NCBI GenBank assembly: GCA_019636815.1
Contig: JAHBWT010000006.1
Span: 1-64,000 of the forward strand
Origin: Nitrospira sp.
GTDB taxonomy: Bacteria; Nitrospirota; Nitrospiria; Nitrospirales; Nitrospiraceae
Reading direction: 5' to 3'
DNA: 64,000 bases
Below are positions 9,196 through 18,775 of the stretch, in pieces. Each line of letters starts with the position of its first letter. Within the stretch, counting starts at the first letter, position 1. The notes beneath the pieces are model-generated. The model was not told the origin of the DNA and searched no databases. It was given only the letters and a program-made list of their open reading frames with translations. Position numbers and translations under genes: made by a program.

Positions 9196-9340
9196 CCCGA
9201 AAACGACGGCAGTTCAGAACTAGAGTAAGATACCTGCTTCGGGGGTCCTCGACGAAAGGAGAGGATCGATGAAGCGGTCGAAATTCTCGGAAGAGCAGAT
9301 CGTCTATGCCCTCCGGCAAACCGAAATGATGGCAGGATGG
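9196..9340 (+). mobile_element. IS3-family remnant: left end and start of orfA
   Basis: The stretch CCCGAAAACGACGGCAG ... CTAGAGTAAGATAC, a short leader with AAAGGAG and the coding start MKRSKFSEEQIVYALRQTE match the left end and N-terminus of an IS3-family orfA (helix-turn-helix subunit). The same left end recurs at 26664. Similarity stops after about 18 codons; the following 9341-9630 holds no recognisable gene, only the space before the oxygenase gene on the other strand. Confidence 0.8.
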
Positions 9341-9630
9341 TCCTGCATCTCGTGGCGGTCTCGTTCGTGGCACGCCGCTTTAGCAGTTGGAGCAATGTCC
9401 ATGACTAGCTGGCGAAGAGATCCCCGCTCACTCCCGATGTGCGAAGTGTCGCGAGCTTGTAGGGCTCCTTTTGAAGATTGCCCACGCCAGGCTTGCCGGG
9501 TGGTGCACTCAATGCCTCGAAGCCAGACACCATGGCTGTCTCGGGCTTTGGCGCATGCTCTTCACTCCGGTTGTTCACTAAGACATAAGCTGGTTTGGCT
9601 ATTCAGGTGAATCTCGGATGCACCCTGCAC

Positions 9631-10200
9631 CTAAAGTTTGTACATCACATCCGTTCGCAGCACGTATTTCTCTCCGCTGAGCACAACCGCCCCTTCGTGC
9701 CAAATCGGGTGCAAGAATACCAATGCGGTTCCTGTTGTCGGTTTGACAGACAGGTATGGTTGCCCGTGCACTGCCTGTTCTGCATCAGCAAAAAATCGAG
9801 TTTCCCCACCCGTCATTTCATGGTTGAGGTAGATCATAAATGTCACCTCACTCTTTTCGTAGGTTTGAAATGATAGATACGAGCCATCCCGATGAGGTTG
9901 GAACGTTTGCCCTGGTCGATAGCGGTAGAACCGCCATCGTTCGTTAAACCCTACAAGGCGATGCCCTTCAACCTCTTTCGGTAGCCATGGCTCAGCACGG
10001 TGAAACAATGTGTCCGACAGGGGCTTGTCGTCGAACAAGACCCGCTCATTGTTTCTGAGTCCCTCAGCAATGACCCCACCGACAGTACCCGTCTCATAAC
10101 TGAGATCTTCGTTCCTACGGATGAGCGCCACGCATTCGTCGGTCGAAAGAAATTCGTGCAGTACAAATATCCTGTTGAACTCTAATTCTTCCTTAGTCAT
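9631..10200 (-). CDS. 2OG-Fe(II) oxygenase (prolyl 4-hydroxylase-like)
   Basis: About 189 residues from MTKEELEFNRIFVLHEFLS; the open frame extends to 10266 but this start follows GCGGAG with suitable spacing. Double-stranded beta-helix dioxygenase: HxD iron ligands in FQPHRDGSYLSF, MIYLNHEMTGGETRFF, distal His in WHEGAVVLSG and 2-oxoglutarate-binding Arg in YVLRTDVMYKL. The set is complete, so it should be active; the protein or small-molecule substrate is unknown. Stands alone, convergent with no plus-strand gene nearby. Confidence 0.88.
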   Translation of the reverse strand: MTKEELEFNRIFVLHEFLSTDECVALIRRNEDLSYETGTVGGVIAEGLRNNERVLFDDKPLSDTLFHRAEPWLPKEVEGHRLVGFNERWRFYRYRPGQTFQPHRDGSYLSFQTYEKSEVTFMIYLNHEMTGGETRFFADAEQAVHGQPYLSVKPTTGTALVFLHPIWHEGAVVLSGEKYVLRTDVMYKL

Positions 10201-10266
10201 TTGCTGTACTCCGCGAGTGACTCGCCCGGAAGGGGTGGTACCGCACACTACAAAGCTATCATCCAT

Positions 10267-10632
10267 GCGGTCTGGTTGAATAGCTTTCTCGGTAAAGCAT
10301 CCTGGTCTTAACCATGATGGAATACGCTTGCTCGGCTGGAGTCCGCAAGCTCGATGAGCGGTTCAAACCCCTTCCCCACCAACGTTTTGTGAGGCGTGAC
10401 TGATGCATTGCTTGCCGGGCCAAATGAGATCAAGAAGGGCGTCGGGAACGAGGACTCTTTCCTTGGCAGTTGCGACGGCATCCTGATTGATCGGCGGGGG
10501 ACCAGATACGAACTAGACAGGCTTGGCCTAGCGTTCCAGGGACTGTACAACTTCTTCAGGTGGCTGTTGGCGTGAAACGACAGGCCGTTCCAGCCAACGA
10601 GCCGCGAGCGAATGGATGTAGAGTAAAAGCTG
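10267..10632. other. Intergenic region, possible decayed coding sequence
   Basis: No intact gene. Read on the minus strand, a coding-like stretch (YIHSLAARWLERPVVSRQQP, later VATAKERVLVPDALLDLIWP) is broken by several stops, so it may be an old pseudogene continuing from the direction of hemD. I do not recognise the family. Confidence 0.3.
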
Positions 10633-11451
10633 TCAACACCCGTCAGCCTGCACCTGTTCAGACACTTCTTTGACCAAGGTTCCCATTTTGGGATGTGACG
10701 GCACGAAATCGACTGGCCAGTCGTGGTGGCGCAACCGTTCGCTGGCGGTAGGACCGATCGACGCGATGACGATCTTCTTGAGTGCCGCATGAAAGGGTTG
10801 TACCTTTCCATCCTGTTCCAACACCTGCATGACATGGTCCACGTGCGCGGCGTTGGTGACCAATATCACATGGACGCGCCCGGCGATGATTTCATCAAGC
10901 ACGTGCCGAATCGGACCCAGGTCCTCCGGTAGGGCCCATTTATAGATCGGAACTGGAAACACCTTCGCGCCTCGTTGTTCCAGTGCGTGCAAGAGATCTG
11001 GGTTAGAGACCCCGTACTCTTGCACAGCGACCCGCAGACCTTTCACAGGGCGATGTTGATCCAGCACGGCAATCAGATCAGCCCAGGTGTTGGGCTCCGG
11101 CGCTGTGAGTGTCGATTGAAGACCGACAGCTTTGAGTGCGGCAACCGACTTGGGGCCGCGTGTAACGACGGCTGTCTGTTGGAGAACAGTCATGATCGAT
11201 GACCAGGGGAAGCGCGTCTTGAGTAACTCCAACAACGCGGTTGTGCCCACGCCGGTCAGGAGTATAAGCAAGTCGACGCGGCCGGCCATGAGCCGAGCCC
11301 CGAACTCGTGCACGACTGGATTGTCTTGGAGCGGGACTTCTCGAAGAACAGGAGCAACCAGTGGCCGGCCGCCATAGCGCTCGATTAACCGCGTGATCTC
11401 GGTTGACATCCGGCTCTCGAACGAAACGACGGTCTTTCCCTTGAATGCCAT
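10633..11451 (-). CDS. hemD: Uroporphyrinogen-III synthase
   Basis: 272 residues with the two-domain HemD layout: GKTVVSFESRMSTEITRLIE at the start, LLILLTGVGTTALLELL, TVVTRGPKSVAALKAVGL, and in the second half VILVTNAAHVDHVMQVLEQ and VIASIGPTASERLRHH. HemD cyclises hydroxymethylbilane to uroporphyrinogen III in haem, sirohaem and corrin synthesis. Sequence conservation in this family is low but the TNAxxV and SIGPTxxExL patterns are clear. Not clustered with other haem genes here. Confidence 0.88.
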   Translation of the reverse strand: MAFKGKTVVSFESRMSTEITRLIERYGGRPLVAPVLREVPLQDNPVVHEFGARLMAGRVDLLILLTGVGTTALLELLKTRFPWSSIMTVLQQTAVVTRGPKSVAALKAVGLQSTLTAPEPNTWADLIAVLDQHRPVKGLRVAVQEYGVSNPDLLHALEQRGAKVFPVPIYKWALPEDLGPIRHVLDEIIAGRVHVILVTNAAHVDHVMQVLEQDGKVQPFHAALKKIVIASIGPTASERLRHHDWPVDFVPSHPKMGTLVKEVSEQVQADGC

Positions 11452-11574
11452 GGATGTTCACATCGTACCATAGCCGTCGGCTTTGACCGACTGAGCGGAT
11501 TTTTCATTGACGGCTCAGCGGTCGTCTCCCTACTATACGAACTTCAACCTGACGTACTCACTCGTTGCTCTGAC

Positions 11575-12012
11575 ATGACAACTCCACTCCATCGAGGCCT
11601 TCGCCATCTCGCGCTGCGTGTCATTGACCTTCCTCGCTCGCGCCGATTCTATGAGGAGCTCCTCGGCTTCCAGTCGGTATGGGAACCGGACCCGGCCAAC
11701 GTGTATTTCAGCTCGGGAAATGACAACTTGGCCCTTCATCAGATCTCAAAGAGCGAACTTGGTTCCTACGATCCCTCGAACACCCAACTACTCGATCACC
11801 TAGGAGTGATCCTCGAGAGCCCACAAGCCGTCGATCAGATGTACCAGAGCATCGCTCCGAAGATCGAGGCGATGGGCGGACGCATCACCAAGGAACCCAA
11901 GCAGCACCGTGACGGCAGTTATTCGTTTTATTTTTCCGATCCCGACGGCAACCTGATCCAGGCTTTGTATGAACCGGCGATCAGCCGGCTGAAGTTCAGT
12001 GCCACACCATAA
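11575..12012 (+). CDS. VOC-family (glyoxalase/dioxygenase-like) protein
   Basis: 145 residues with the paired beta-alpha-beta-beta-beta folds: LRHLALRVIDLPRSRRFYEE then LLGFQSVWEP, NLALHQI, and in the second half DHLGVILESP and SFYFSDPDGNLIQALYEP. His-9-region, His in LALHQI and Glu in QALYEP are likely metal ligands. Reaction unknown. Ends five bases before the metallo-beta-lactamase-fold gene, so the two are probably one operon. Confidence 0.88.
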   Translation: MTTPLHRGLRHLALRVIDLPRSRRFYEELLGFQSVWEPDPANVYFSSGNDNLALHQISKSELGSYDPSNTQLLDHLGVILESPQAVDQMYQSIAPKIEAMGGRITKEPKQHRDGSYSFYFSDPDGNLIQALYEPAISRLKFSATP

Positions 12013-12017
12013 ACCCG

Positions 12018-13640
12018 ATGTTGACCGGTATCCCACACAATCACTACGTGAGCCTCGTCCCCTGGTGCTGGGTGCAATTGGAGAGCGCGGACCCTCCTGG
12101 CCCATTCCCGTTCATCGGTGGCGTTGCCCCCGCAGTCGTCGCCAGCCTCCAGGAAGCCCATAGCCTCCTGTCCAGCGCGATCGATACGGCCATCAGCGAT
12201 GTCTTTTCCAAACGGGCGCCGCTCGACGACCCCGATCGCCGGCGACGATTGGAGGATGCCTACGCCGAATTGGTCAACGCGCGGCCATACCTGAAGCAGC
12301 ACGTTCGTTGCGGTCGTGGGCCGGATGGAACGTTCCAGTGGGAATTTCCAGTTGATCCGACCAAATCTGCGACCGTGACCAATGGTGGCCTTCGCATTTT
12401 TCATGCGCTCAACCGTCAAGCACTCCCAATGGGCTTCAATGACCGTCGACTCGGCCCAGCCGTCGGAAAGTTACTCGGCATGCTCGGCGGTACCCATACT
12501 GCCGATGAGCTCCGATCCACCATAGCCGGCATGGCTCGCGATGCACAAAACCTGATCATGAGATTACTCGAAATGCTGCAGCAGTACGGGTGTTTGGCCG
12601 CTTCGCCCACGACGGCAGTCCGTCGGCATTGGTTCGACGTCGTTCAGGATCAGGACACGGTCCATCTGGGACACGCGGCCCTGCTCTATCGGCAACGTGA
12701 GACCGTCTTCTTGTTCGATCCATGGCTGCTGCCATGGTTTGCCGAATCACCCTTGCCGTCGCTCTGGGGTGGGCTCCTACCCAAGCCAGCCGCAGTGTTC
12801 CTCACTCACGATCACGATGATCACGTCGATCCTCGCACCTTGCTCCATTTGCCCAAAGATATCCCGATCATCGTCCCCAGTCGTCGGAACCGAAGACAGC
12901 TGTACTTTGATTATCGAGCCCTCCTCACAGAACTGGGGTTTGATCAGGTCGTCGAGCTGGCCCATGGCGAAAGTTGGGCATTCGAAGGTGGTGCGGTCAT
13001 CGCGGTCCCGTTCTACGGGGAAGATCCTTGTGACATAGAAATGCCGAGAAATTGCTACCTGATCTCTGATCGTGGGTACAATGTCCTGGTTCATGCCGAC
13101 AGTGGTCCGACGAACGACGGACGATCGGCCCTCAAGGACAATGTCATTCAACAACTAGTCGGAAAATATGGGGCGATCCCCTTGGTGTTGGCCTCGCAGC
13201 AGCAACTGCTTGAAATCAGAAGTCATGCCACCCACGCTCCGCTGTCCCACCCCGGAAAATGGTTGGATGTCGGTGAGAACGGCTACCTTACAAACACGTA
13301 TCTTGCCGAAGTCTGCGCCGCTGCTCACGCTCGATTGTTTGTTTCCTATGCCACTGGAGGTGCGGACTGGTATCCGGATCACCTCTCCTTCATGTTCAGC
13401 CGCCGCAATCCTGCCAGAACCTCGCTACTGACGGCTCACTGGGAACCTCCTGAGAAATTGAAAGACCTTCTTGTTTCGCAAGAATGTCGCTATCATCGTG
13501 CCCATGCCCTCGATCTCTATCGAGCAACGGACCGAGGCGAGATCCAAGTCATTTCATCGGCGGATGCCCTGGCTCCGCTGAGTTTGTATCGCCTCGATCA
13601 CGGCGACCCACCATTCATGAAGTCGGAAAAACAGCAATAA
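12018..13640 (+). CDS. Metallo-beta-lactamase-fold hydrolase with long N-terminal region
   Basis: 540 residues. The zinc motif [12 protein letters not shown] (about residue 260) and the later [10 protein letters not shown] and LFVSYATGG mark an MBL-fold hydrolase, similar to UlaG/L-ascorbate-lactonase-like proteins. The first 210 residues are outside that fold; they include [20 protein letters not shown], which looks like a winged-helix or PqqD-like element, and a section reading [20 protein letters not shown]. Function unknown. Preceded by the VOC gene (5 bp) and followed after 26 bp by the nucleotide-sugar epimerase gene. Confidence 0.85.
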   Translation: MLTGIPHNHYVSLVPWCWVQLESADPPGPFPFIGGVAPAVVASLQEAHSLLSSAIDTAISDVFSKRAPLDDPDRRRRLEDAYAELVNARPYLKQHVRCGRGPDGTFQWEFPVDPTKSATVTNGGLRIFHALNRQALPMGFNDRRLGPAVGKLLGMLGGTHTADELRSTIAGMARDAQNLIMRLLEMLQQYGCLAASPTTAVRRHWFDVVQDQDTVHLGHAALLYRQRETVFLFDPWLLPWFAESPLPSLWGGLLPKPAAVFLTHDHDDHVDPRTLLHLPKDIPIIVPSRRNRRQLYFDYRALLTELGFDQVVELAHGESWAFEGGAVIAVPFYGEDPCDIEMPRNCYLISDRGYNVLVHADSGPTNDGRSALKDNVIQQLVGKYGAIPLVLASQQQLLEIRSHATHAPLSHPGKWLDVGENGYLTNTYLAEVCAAAHARLFVSYATGGADWYPDHLSFMFSRRNPARTSLLTAHWEPPEKLKDLLVSQECRYHRAHALDLYRATDRGEIQVISSADALAPLSLYRLDHGDPPFMKSEKQQ

Positions 13641-13666
13641 GAGTTCCTTTTTGCGGAGAATCAAGC

Positions 13667-14689
13667 ATGAACACGCAACGGTCAGCTATTCTGGTCACGG
13701 GCGCCGCGGGATTCATCGGGTTTCACGTGGCACATCGCCTGCTGGACAGAGGCGAGCACGTCATCGGCCTCGATAACATCAACGACTACTACGACGTCCG
13801 GATAAAAGAGGCTCGCCTCGCGCAATTGAGGACGCGCGAGCGATTCAATTTCGTCAAGATCGATCTCGCCAATCGACAAGGCATGCGCGATCTCTTCGCC
13901 GATAACACGATACGGCGCGTCGTACATCTCGCGGCTCAAGCAGGTGTACGCTATTCCCTCGTTAATCCTCACGCCTATACAGAGAGCAACATCGAAGGAT
14001 TCATGAACATTTTAGAAGGCTCTCGCCACGGTGGGATTGAACATCTCGTCTATGCCTCTTCTAGTTCGGTTTATGGCGGCAACACCCGCATGCCGTTTTC
14101 CATCCATGACAATGTCGATCATCCGGTCTCGCTCTATGCCGCCAGCAAGAAAGCCAATGAACTGATGGCCCACTGTTATGCGCATCTGTATCGACTGCCC
14201 TGCACGGGCCTTCGATTTTTTACCGTCTATGGGCCTTGGGGCCGACCCGATATGGCTCTGTTTATCTTTACGAAAGCGATCTTGGAAGGCAGACCGATCG
14301 ATGTGTTCAACCAAGGGAAGATGCAACGCGATTTTACCTATGTGGATGACATTGTTGAAGGCATCATCCGGACGCTTGATCATCCAGCGACGGCCAACGC
14401 GGCATGGTCAGGTGAGAAACCGGATCCAGGAACCAGCTCGGCTCCGGCGAGAATCTATAATATCGGCAACCACCAGCCGGTTGAGCTACTGCACTTCATT
14501 GATGTCCTGGAGAACGCGCTGGGGAAGAAAGCAGAGAAGCGGCTGATGCCGTTACAACCGGGAGATGTTCCCGCGACTTACGCAGATATCGACGATCTCA
14601 CCAACGATGTCGGCTTCAAACCGACTACACCGATCGAGGTGGGGATTCCCCGATTTGTGAAGTGGTATCGGGAGTTCTATCGAATCTGA
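13667..14689 (+). CDS. NAD-dependent epimerase (UDP-glucuronate 4-epimerase type)
   Basis: Extended short-chain dehydrogenase of 340 residues. The ATG at 13667 follows GCGGAGAATCAAGC and gives the Rossmann start [20 protein letters not shown]; a much longer frame overlapping the previous gene is not used. YAASKKANE holds the catalytic YxxxK, SSSSVYGG the Ser, and [20 protein letters not shown] with [12 protein letters not shown] match GlcA epimerases making UDP-galacturonate for surface polysaccharide. Last gene of a VOC-MBL-epimerase run. Confidence 0.93.
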   Translation: MNTQRSAILVTGAAGFIGFHVAHRLLDRGEHVIGLDNINDYYDVRIKEARLAQLRTRERFNFVKIDLANRQGMRDLFADNTIRRVVHLAAQAGVRYSLVNPHAYTESNIEGFMNILEGSRHGGIEHLVYASSSSVYGGNTRMPFSIHDNVDHPVSLYAASKKANELMAHCYAHLYRLPCTGLRFFTVYGPWGRPDMALFIFTKAILEGRPIDVFNQGKMQRDFTYVDDIVEGIIRTLDHPATANAAWSGEKPDPGTSSAPARIYNIGNHQPVELLHFIDVLENALGKKAEKRLMPLQPGDVPATYADIDDLTNDVGFKPTTPIEVGIPRFVKWYREFYRI

Positions 14690-14705
14690 CGTAGCTGACC
14701 GTGGC

Positions 14706-15269
14706 TTAGAAACACCCTATCGGCACAAATCCCGTCCCGAAGAGTCTCGACAGAGCGATGTAACGAGCATTATCGTAAAATGAGTGGCTTGGCCCGTGTT
14801 GATTGCGCCCGGTAATGTCTCCCCCATAGGATGGATCAGACCCAAAGAAAAATCCGCCCCGAGTCTTCTGCACAAGATGCATCCATTCTGAGTAGAGTGA
14901 GCAAGCTTCCTGCTGAGCAGAGCCGGATGGTGCAATGCCTGCACGCCAGTCGCGCGCCCAATCCGGCGTCTGACGTTCCATCATCTCAGATGAGTGGTCC
15001 TGATAGGGAAACGTCTCATAGTGTGATGCGCCGGTGGTTAGGGCTCGAGGAGTCGTTGGCATATGCTCCAAATCTGGCACGACAGAAATCGGCTTGAGTG
15101 CCAATACAGAACATCCATCTTTCCCTTTGTTCGTATACAGGCGGCTACCGTCTGCTTGATGACATTCCCAGGTCGTCTCGTTTCCGGCTGACGAGTCATC
15201 GAAGGCCGAGACTGCGGAGGCAGCTGTGAGGATTACTGCCGAGAGGCAAAACGCTTGATTCATTCGCAT
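14706..15269 (-). CDS. Exported DUF4124-like protein
   Basis: About 187 residues starting at the ATG at 15269, six bases after GGAGG. Signal peptide MRMNQAFCLSAVILTAASAVSAF, then WECHQADGSRLYTNKGKDGC, a short domain resembling DUF4124 with two cysteines that may pair. The remainder is not recognised; it ends with a phenylalanine-containing tail (FVPIGCF) and further cysteines. Probably periplasmic. It is downstream of the Rieske gene, separated by a 210 bp leader with inverted repeats. Confidence 0.75.
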   Translation of the reverse strand: MRMNQAFCLSAVILTAASAVSAFDDSSAGNETTWECHQADGSRLYTNKGKDGCSVLALKPISVVPDLEHMPTTPRALTTGASHYETFPYQDHSSEMMERQTPDWARDWRAGIAPSGSAQQEACSLYSEWMHLVQKTRGGFFFGSDPSYGGDITGRNQHGPSHSFYDNARYIALSRLFGTGFVPIGCF

Positions 15270-15480
15270 ATGGCACCTCCAGACCATGGGTGCCTTCACC
15301 CTACGCAATGCCCTCTTTTTTCGTCTATGCCTCTTTAGAGGGGGAAACCCAAAGACACCGGAAAGCCCCCTCGCTCTGCCGCCCAGAGCCGGCACGGAAA
15401 CGATTTGGCGCCGCCGACATACGCCGGTATCATGAACATCGCCGCCAGTACCGACACGAAGACCAGTTGAAAGAGGCCGG
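15270..15480 (-). other. Leader region with inverted repeats before the exported protein gene
   Basis: Holds a perfect 12 bp palindrome CCTCTTTAGAGG (15331-15342 region) and a longer arm pair GAGGGGG / CCCCCTC that overlaps it on the minus strand, so alternative hairpins can form upstream of the exported protein gene. A hydrophobic peptide (LFQLVFVSVLAAMFMIPAYV) can be read across 15410-15475 but has no clear start. A regulatory leader is possible; I cannot match it to a known riboswitch. Confidence 0.3.
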
Positions 15481-16563
15481 TTAGCTTCGCCACCGGAGCG
15501 TGACTCGCTCTTTGAGAGGGTGATCAAAAGGCTGCCCTGTTTGGACCGACGCCAGATGAGCTGCCTTCAGTTTGTAGTACCATTTAGCCGGCATATCGGC
15601 ATCGCCAAGAAACATCGAGGAAGGCTTGTGACGAAGTCCCACTGCCAGGTGCTTCATGGCCCGCTCATCCTGCCCCAGAAACATTTTCGTCAATGTCCGA
15701 AAGATCAGATTCCCAAACGGCAACCAATGCAGCCCACGCCAATAGGCAGAGAAATCGATGCGACATTCCATATCGGACATGGGTGTCGCCATCAATCGGT
15801 TGGCGAGCCACGCCGTCCCGCATTGCATGAGTTCCACCCGTTGGTTCGGCAGCAAGAAATCGATGGTCGTGGTTAACGGGCCCCCGTAGATCCGCTCCAT
15901 CCAATGAAACGGGCCGCTGTTCTTGGCCGGTCGATGGGCTGTCATTCGGAAGCCATGAGGAATCGGTTCGAACGTTTTCGTCTTCTCGTGCATACTCGCA
16001 TCACTGCGCCACCATGAATGGACGTACGGGCCATGGACAGGATCGATGAGACCGATGATGCCGTCGTCCGCAGTACACGTATAGATCAAGGAAATATGGA
16101 ACGATTGCCGAGGTTCCGATGGGAGCGGCATGCGAGGAGCAGGCGGAAGCGGAACGCTGCCGCCACGCTCATCCGGGAGATACAGCCAGATCATGCCGTC
16201 GGTCTCTTCAACCGGATAGGCGGTGATGCCGATCTTGTCGGGTTGAAAAGCCGTACCGTCCGGCAGGGCAGGAATACGCCGGCAGCGGCCGTTCATGTCG
16301 AATTGCCATCCGTGATATGGACATTCCACTCGTTCGCCGTCGAATCGTCCGAACGACAGAGGCATTCCACGGTGCGGACAGATGTCACGCATCGCAGCGA
16401 GACGCCCCGCTCGATCACGACAAAGGACAAGCGGTAGACCCAACATCTGCAGCGCCTTCATCGAACCTGGGCGCAGGGTGTGGCTGGGTACGGCCGGGTA
16501 CCAGAACCCAAAGAGAGGGGCGCTCCTAGACGATACGACTTCGGGTGATGGTTGTTCAATCAT
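15481..16563 (-). CDS. Rieske [2Fe-2S] oxygenase-like protein
   Basis: 360 residues. The Rieske cluster ligands are C62, H64, C81 and H84 in CPHRG ... CPYHGW. The C-terminal domain has an aromatic-ring-dioxygenase look (GLIDPVHGPYVHSWW, the D..H..H iron-site pattern), as in vanillate demethylase or pheophorbide oxygenase relatives. It would hydroxylate or demethylate a ring substrate with electrons from a separate reductase, none of which is encoded nearby. Substrate unknown. Confidence 0.88.
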   Translation of the reverse strand: MIEQPSPEVVSSRSAPLFGFWYPAVPSHTLRPGSMKALQMLGLPLVLCRDRAGRLAAMRDICPHRGMPLSFGRFDGERVECPYHGWQFDMNGRCRRIPALPDGTAFQPDKIGITAYPVEETDGMIWLYLPDERGGSVPLPPAPRMPLPSEPRQSFHISLIYTCTADDGIIGLIDPVHGPYVHSWWRSDASMHEKTKTFEPIPHGFRMTAHRPAKNSGPFHWMERIYGGPLTTTIDFLLPNQRVELMQCGTAWLANRLMATPMSDMECRIDFSAYWRGLHWLPFGNLIFRTLTKMFLGQDERAMKHLAVGLRHKPSSMFLGDADMPAKWYYKLKAAHLASVQTGQPFDHPLKERVTLRWRS

Positions 16564-16786
16564 TGATGGGCAGGAAGCTCAGGTGACAGCAGACATCGTA
16601 CGATACAAGTGGGTGTCGAATATAGCGAGGGGATGGGAATAGGTCAAGCCGCGAGCAGCGCGGCAATGGTACGGTTTGATTACCAGATACCTCAGTTTTC
16701 AATCCAATGAACGCGTCGGTTCATGAACAATTCCTTGGCACCAATTCAATTACCCAGCTTCTTCCGCAGCTCGGCGCTATGGATGA

Positions 16787-16808
16787 GCCCCGCCCGTACG
16801 GGCGGGGC
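16787..16808 (-). terminator. Perfect GC palindrome after the BamA-like gene
   Basis: A 22 bp perfect palindrome (arms GCCCCGCCCGT / ACGGGCGGGGC) 12 bp beyond the stop of the minus-strand barrel gene. It lacks a T-tract, so it may be a 3'-end stabilising hairpin or a factor-assisted terminator rather than a classical intrinsic one. Confidence 0.55.
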
Positions 16809-16820
16809 CTCCCGCCAGAA

Positions 16821-18128
16821 TTAGAAGTACTGGGTAATCCCGAACTGGACTAACGTGTTCTGGTTCGGTGCGAGCAGCTGGCCCACATCCACCCGCACAA
16901 GCGTGTTGGAGAGAAACGTCGGGATGAGGCGGAACCCAGCCCCGACACTCACCGCTCCCTTCCAGGGCCGTAAGGCGCCATCTTCGGCAAATGACTGAAA
17001 GGCGCCGACATCGGAAAAAAGGACGCCTTGCAACGCCCACCGGGGAGCGATCGACACGGCGTGCCGGAACTCCAGATTGGTATAGGTCTGAGCACGGTTC
17101 CGATACAGATTGTCGGACAGTCCCCGTATGCCGGCAATACTGCCGAGGAGCAGACTGTGATTGGGATTCCCAGTGTCATTGACCGCCTGCGCCACGCTGT
17201 TGACCATCAACACGGTCATAGCCCCCAGTGGCACGCCCTGGAGGTACTGCACTTTCGCTTCATGGCGCTGCTGATTCGCCCCGAAGAAAAATCCAGGCTT
17301 GAGCTCAAGAGTGATGCGGTATCCTCTTGGCACCAGGTCGTGCCACTGATATCGGTCCCACATGAATTCGGGAATCAATCCGACGTAGTACCCGTTGGGC
17401 TGTGGACGGGAAGCCTGTTCCTCAAGGATCGCCTCGCGATAGACCTCCAAGAGGACCTCGTACCGAAGAGGGGAGCCGTAGCCATACGGACCTCGTAATT
17501 CCAGCTCAGCGCCGAACCGGTTTCTCGTCCAAGAGAAGGGGGAATCCGCGAACCGGATGCCGTTCACATTGTAAAATCCCTTGATCTCTTTGCCCCATCG
17601 CGCAGGCTCAAAGGGGTGCTGTGAGAGCCAGACCTCGAAATTGGGCCCCCGTTGGCTGTAATTGAACTGCCCGCCGAGTTGTGTGCCGGTCCCCCACATG
17701 TTGTATTCGACCAGCCCCACTGTAGCGTTGAGATCTTGCACAGTGCTGCCACTCGTAAAGTTGAGGATCGGCGCCAGGGTGATCTTTTCTCGCACGGCCA
17801 CTCGGAGCAGCGCTCCCTCCTGCGTGACATCGACCTGATCGAAGAGACTCAAGTTTCGGACCCGCCGCTCGAACTCGTCGACCTCCGCGCGGGTAAAGCG
17901 ATCCGGCACGGGACGAGGCAACAATCGAATGAGCGTGGTCTCTCGTGTATGAATCGTTCCTTCGATGACCACGCGATCGATCCGAACCGGATCTTCTGCC
18001 GACAGATTGGCCGCCCCTTGAACATCGGGAGCGAATGAAAAAAGCGACAGCATCACCGAGAGAGACGGGATGAATAGCCACAACCGAACCGCAGACCAAG
18101 CTTTTCGACTGAAATAAAGGTACAGCAT
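16821..18128 (-). CDS. BamA/TamA-like outer-membrane protein with one POTRA domain
   Basis: 435 residues. Start at the ATG at 18128, six bases after GGAGG. Signal peptide to about residue 40 (WLFIPSLSVMLSLFSFAPDV), then a single POTRA domain (RIDRVVIEGTIHTRETTLIR ... VDVTQEGALLRVAV) and a 16-strand-type barrel ending in the outer-membrane signature GITQYF with terminal Phe. BamA proper has five POTRA domains and about 800 residues; this is a short paralogue of the surface-antigen family, likely an outer-membrane translocator or assembly factor. IAGIRGLSDNLYRNR resembles the conserved loop with the RGF-type motif. Confidence 0.85.
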   Translation of the reverse strand: MLYLYFSRKAWSAVRLWLFIPSLSVMLSLFSFAPDVQGAANLSAEDPVRIDRVVIEGTIHTRETTLIRLLPRPVPDRFTRAEVDEFERRVRNLSLFDQVDVTQEGALLRVAVREKITLAPILNFTSGSTVQDLNATVGLVEYNMWGTGTQLGGQFNYSQRGPNFEVWLSQHPFEPARWGKEIKGFYNVNGIRFADSPFSWTRNRFGAELELRGPYGYGSPLRYEVLLEVYREAILEEQASRPQPNGYYVGLIPEFMWDRYQWHDLVPRGYRITLELKPGFFFGANQQRHEAKVQYLQGVPLGAMTVLMVNSVAQAVNDTGNPNHSLLLGSIAGIRGLSDNLYRNRAQTYTNLEFRHAVSIAPRWALQGVLFSDVGAFQSFAEDGALRPWKGAVSVGAGFRLIPTFLSNTLVRVDVGQLLAPNQNTLVQFGITQYF

Positions 18129-18205
18129 CACAGGCCTCCATGAGTAAAAGAAGACGCTCGTCGCTCACGCGAGCGAGCGCAAAACGTGGTGGCGCTGTGA
18201 TGGAA

Positions 18206-18562
18206 TCAAATACGAAGTGGAATGGTGAACGAAACCGGGTTGCTGCGGGTAGGCGGGTGATGGCACGCCGATGTGATACGCACCCACGCCGTCGCAGGCT
18301 GAATGGAGAGGGAGACCATGGCACCGTCAACACTCGGGGCGAGTGTGACGAGCTTCACGGCTGAACCGTTCGTGCTGACTGAGCGCAGGAGCAGATGCTC
18401 ATCTGGATTCTCCGCCTCTTCAGAGGCGGGATTGATCCCGTCGACGACATCCGTGTCTTCGAACGCCAGATCCTCGACCCGGTCGATCGTGACCCCCAGG
18501 CAGAGGACGAGCGCGAGCCAGCTCACGACGGTAGAGAGGGGAAGCAATCGGCGGCGACGCAT
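18206..18562 (-). CDS. Hypothetical exported protein
   Basis: 118 residues. Arg-rich start and a hydrophobic segment MRRRRLLPLSTVVSWLALVL form a signal peptide or anchor; the rest has no recognised domain. It lies 77 bp upstream of the BamA-like gene in the same direction, so the two may be expressed together. Coding status rests only on the signal peptide, codon pattern and position. Confidence 0.5.
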   Translation of the reverse strand: MRRRRLLPLSTVVSWLALVLCLGVTIDRVEDLAFEDTDVVDGINPASEEAENPDEHLLLRSVSTNGSAVKLVTLAPSVDGAMVSLSIQPATAWVRITSACHHPPTRSNPVSFTIPLRI

Positions 18563-18697
18563 GAGCGCAAGTATAGCACAGCATGGCGAAGGGGATAAAA
18601 GGCACCTACACCGGTAGCGGATCAGTTTGAGGAATTAAAACACCATCTCAACAGGCCATCGAGTGACAACTGACCCACTACCCGGGAGCTCGGTTCC

Positions 18698-18727
18698 TTG
18701 ACACTCTGAAGGATCACATACTATTCT
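18698..18727 (+). promoter_or_regulatory. Sigma70-type promoter for dsrE2-tusA
   Basis: TTGACA at 18698-18703, an 18 bp spacer, and TATTCT at 18722-18727, about 48 bp upstream of the DsrE2 start, which itself follows GAGGTGACGTT. Confidence 0.5.
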
Positions 18728-18775
18728 GTTCGTACATGGAATGTGCTGAGTTTGAGCGTGTCATGAGGTGACGTT

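Noticed and set aside
12416-13431. Overlapping frames opposite or inside the MBL gene
   Set aside because: They are shadows of a well-supported 540-codon gene.
15270-15480. Known riboswitch (c-di-GMP or cobalamin type)
   Set aside because: The conserved cores of those classes are not present; left as an unassigned leader.
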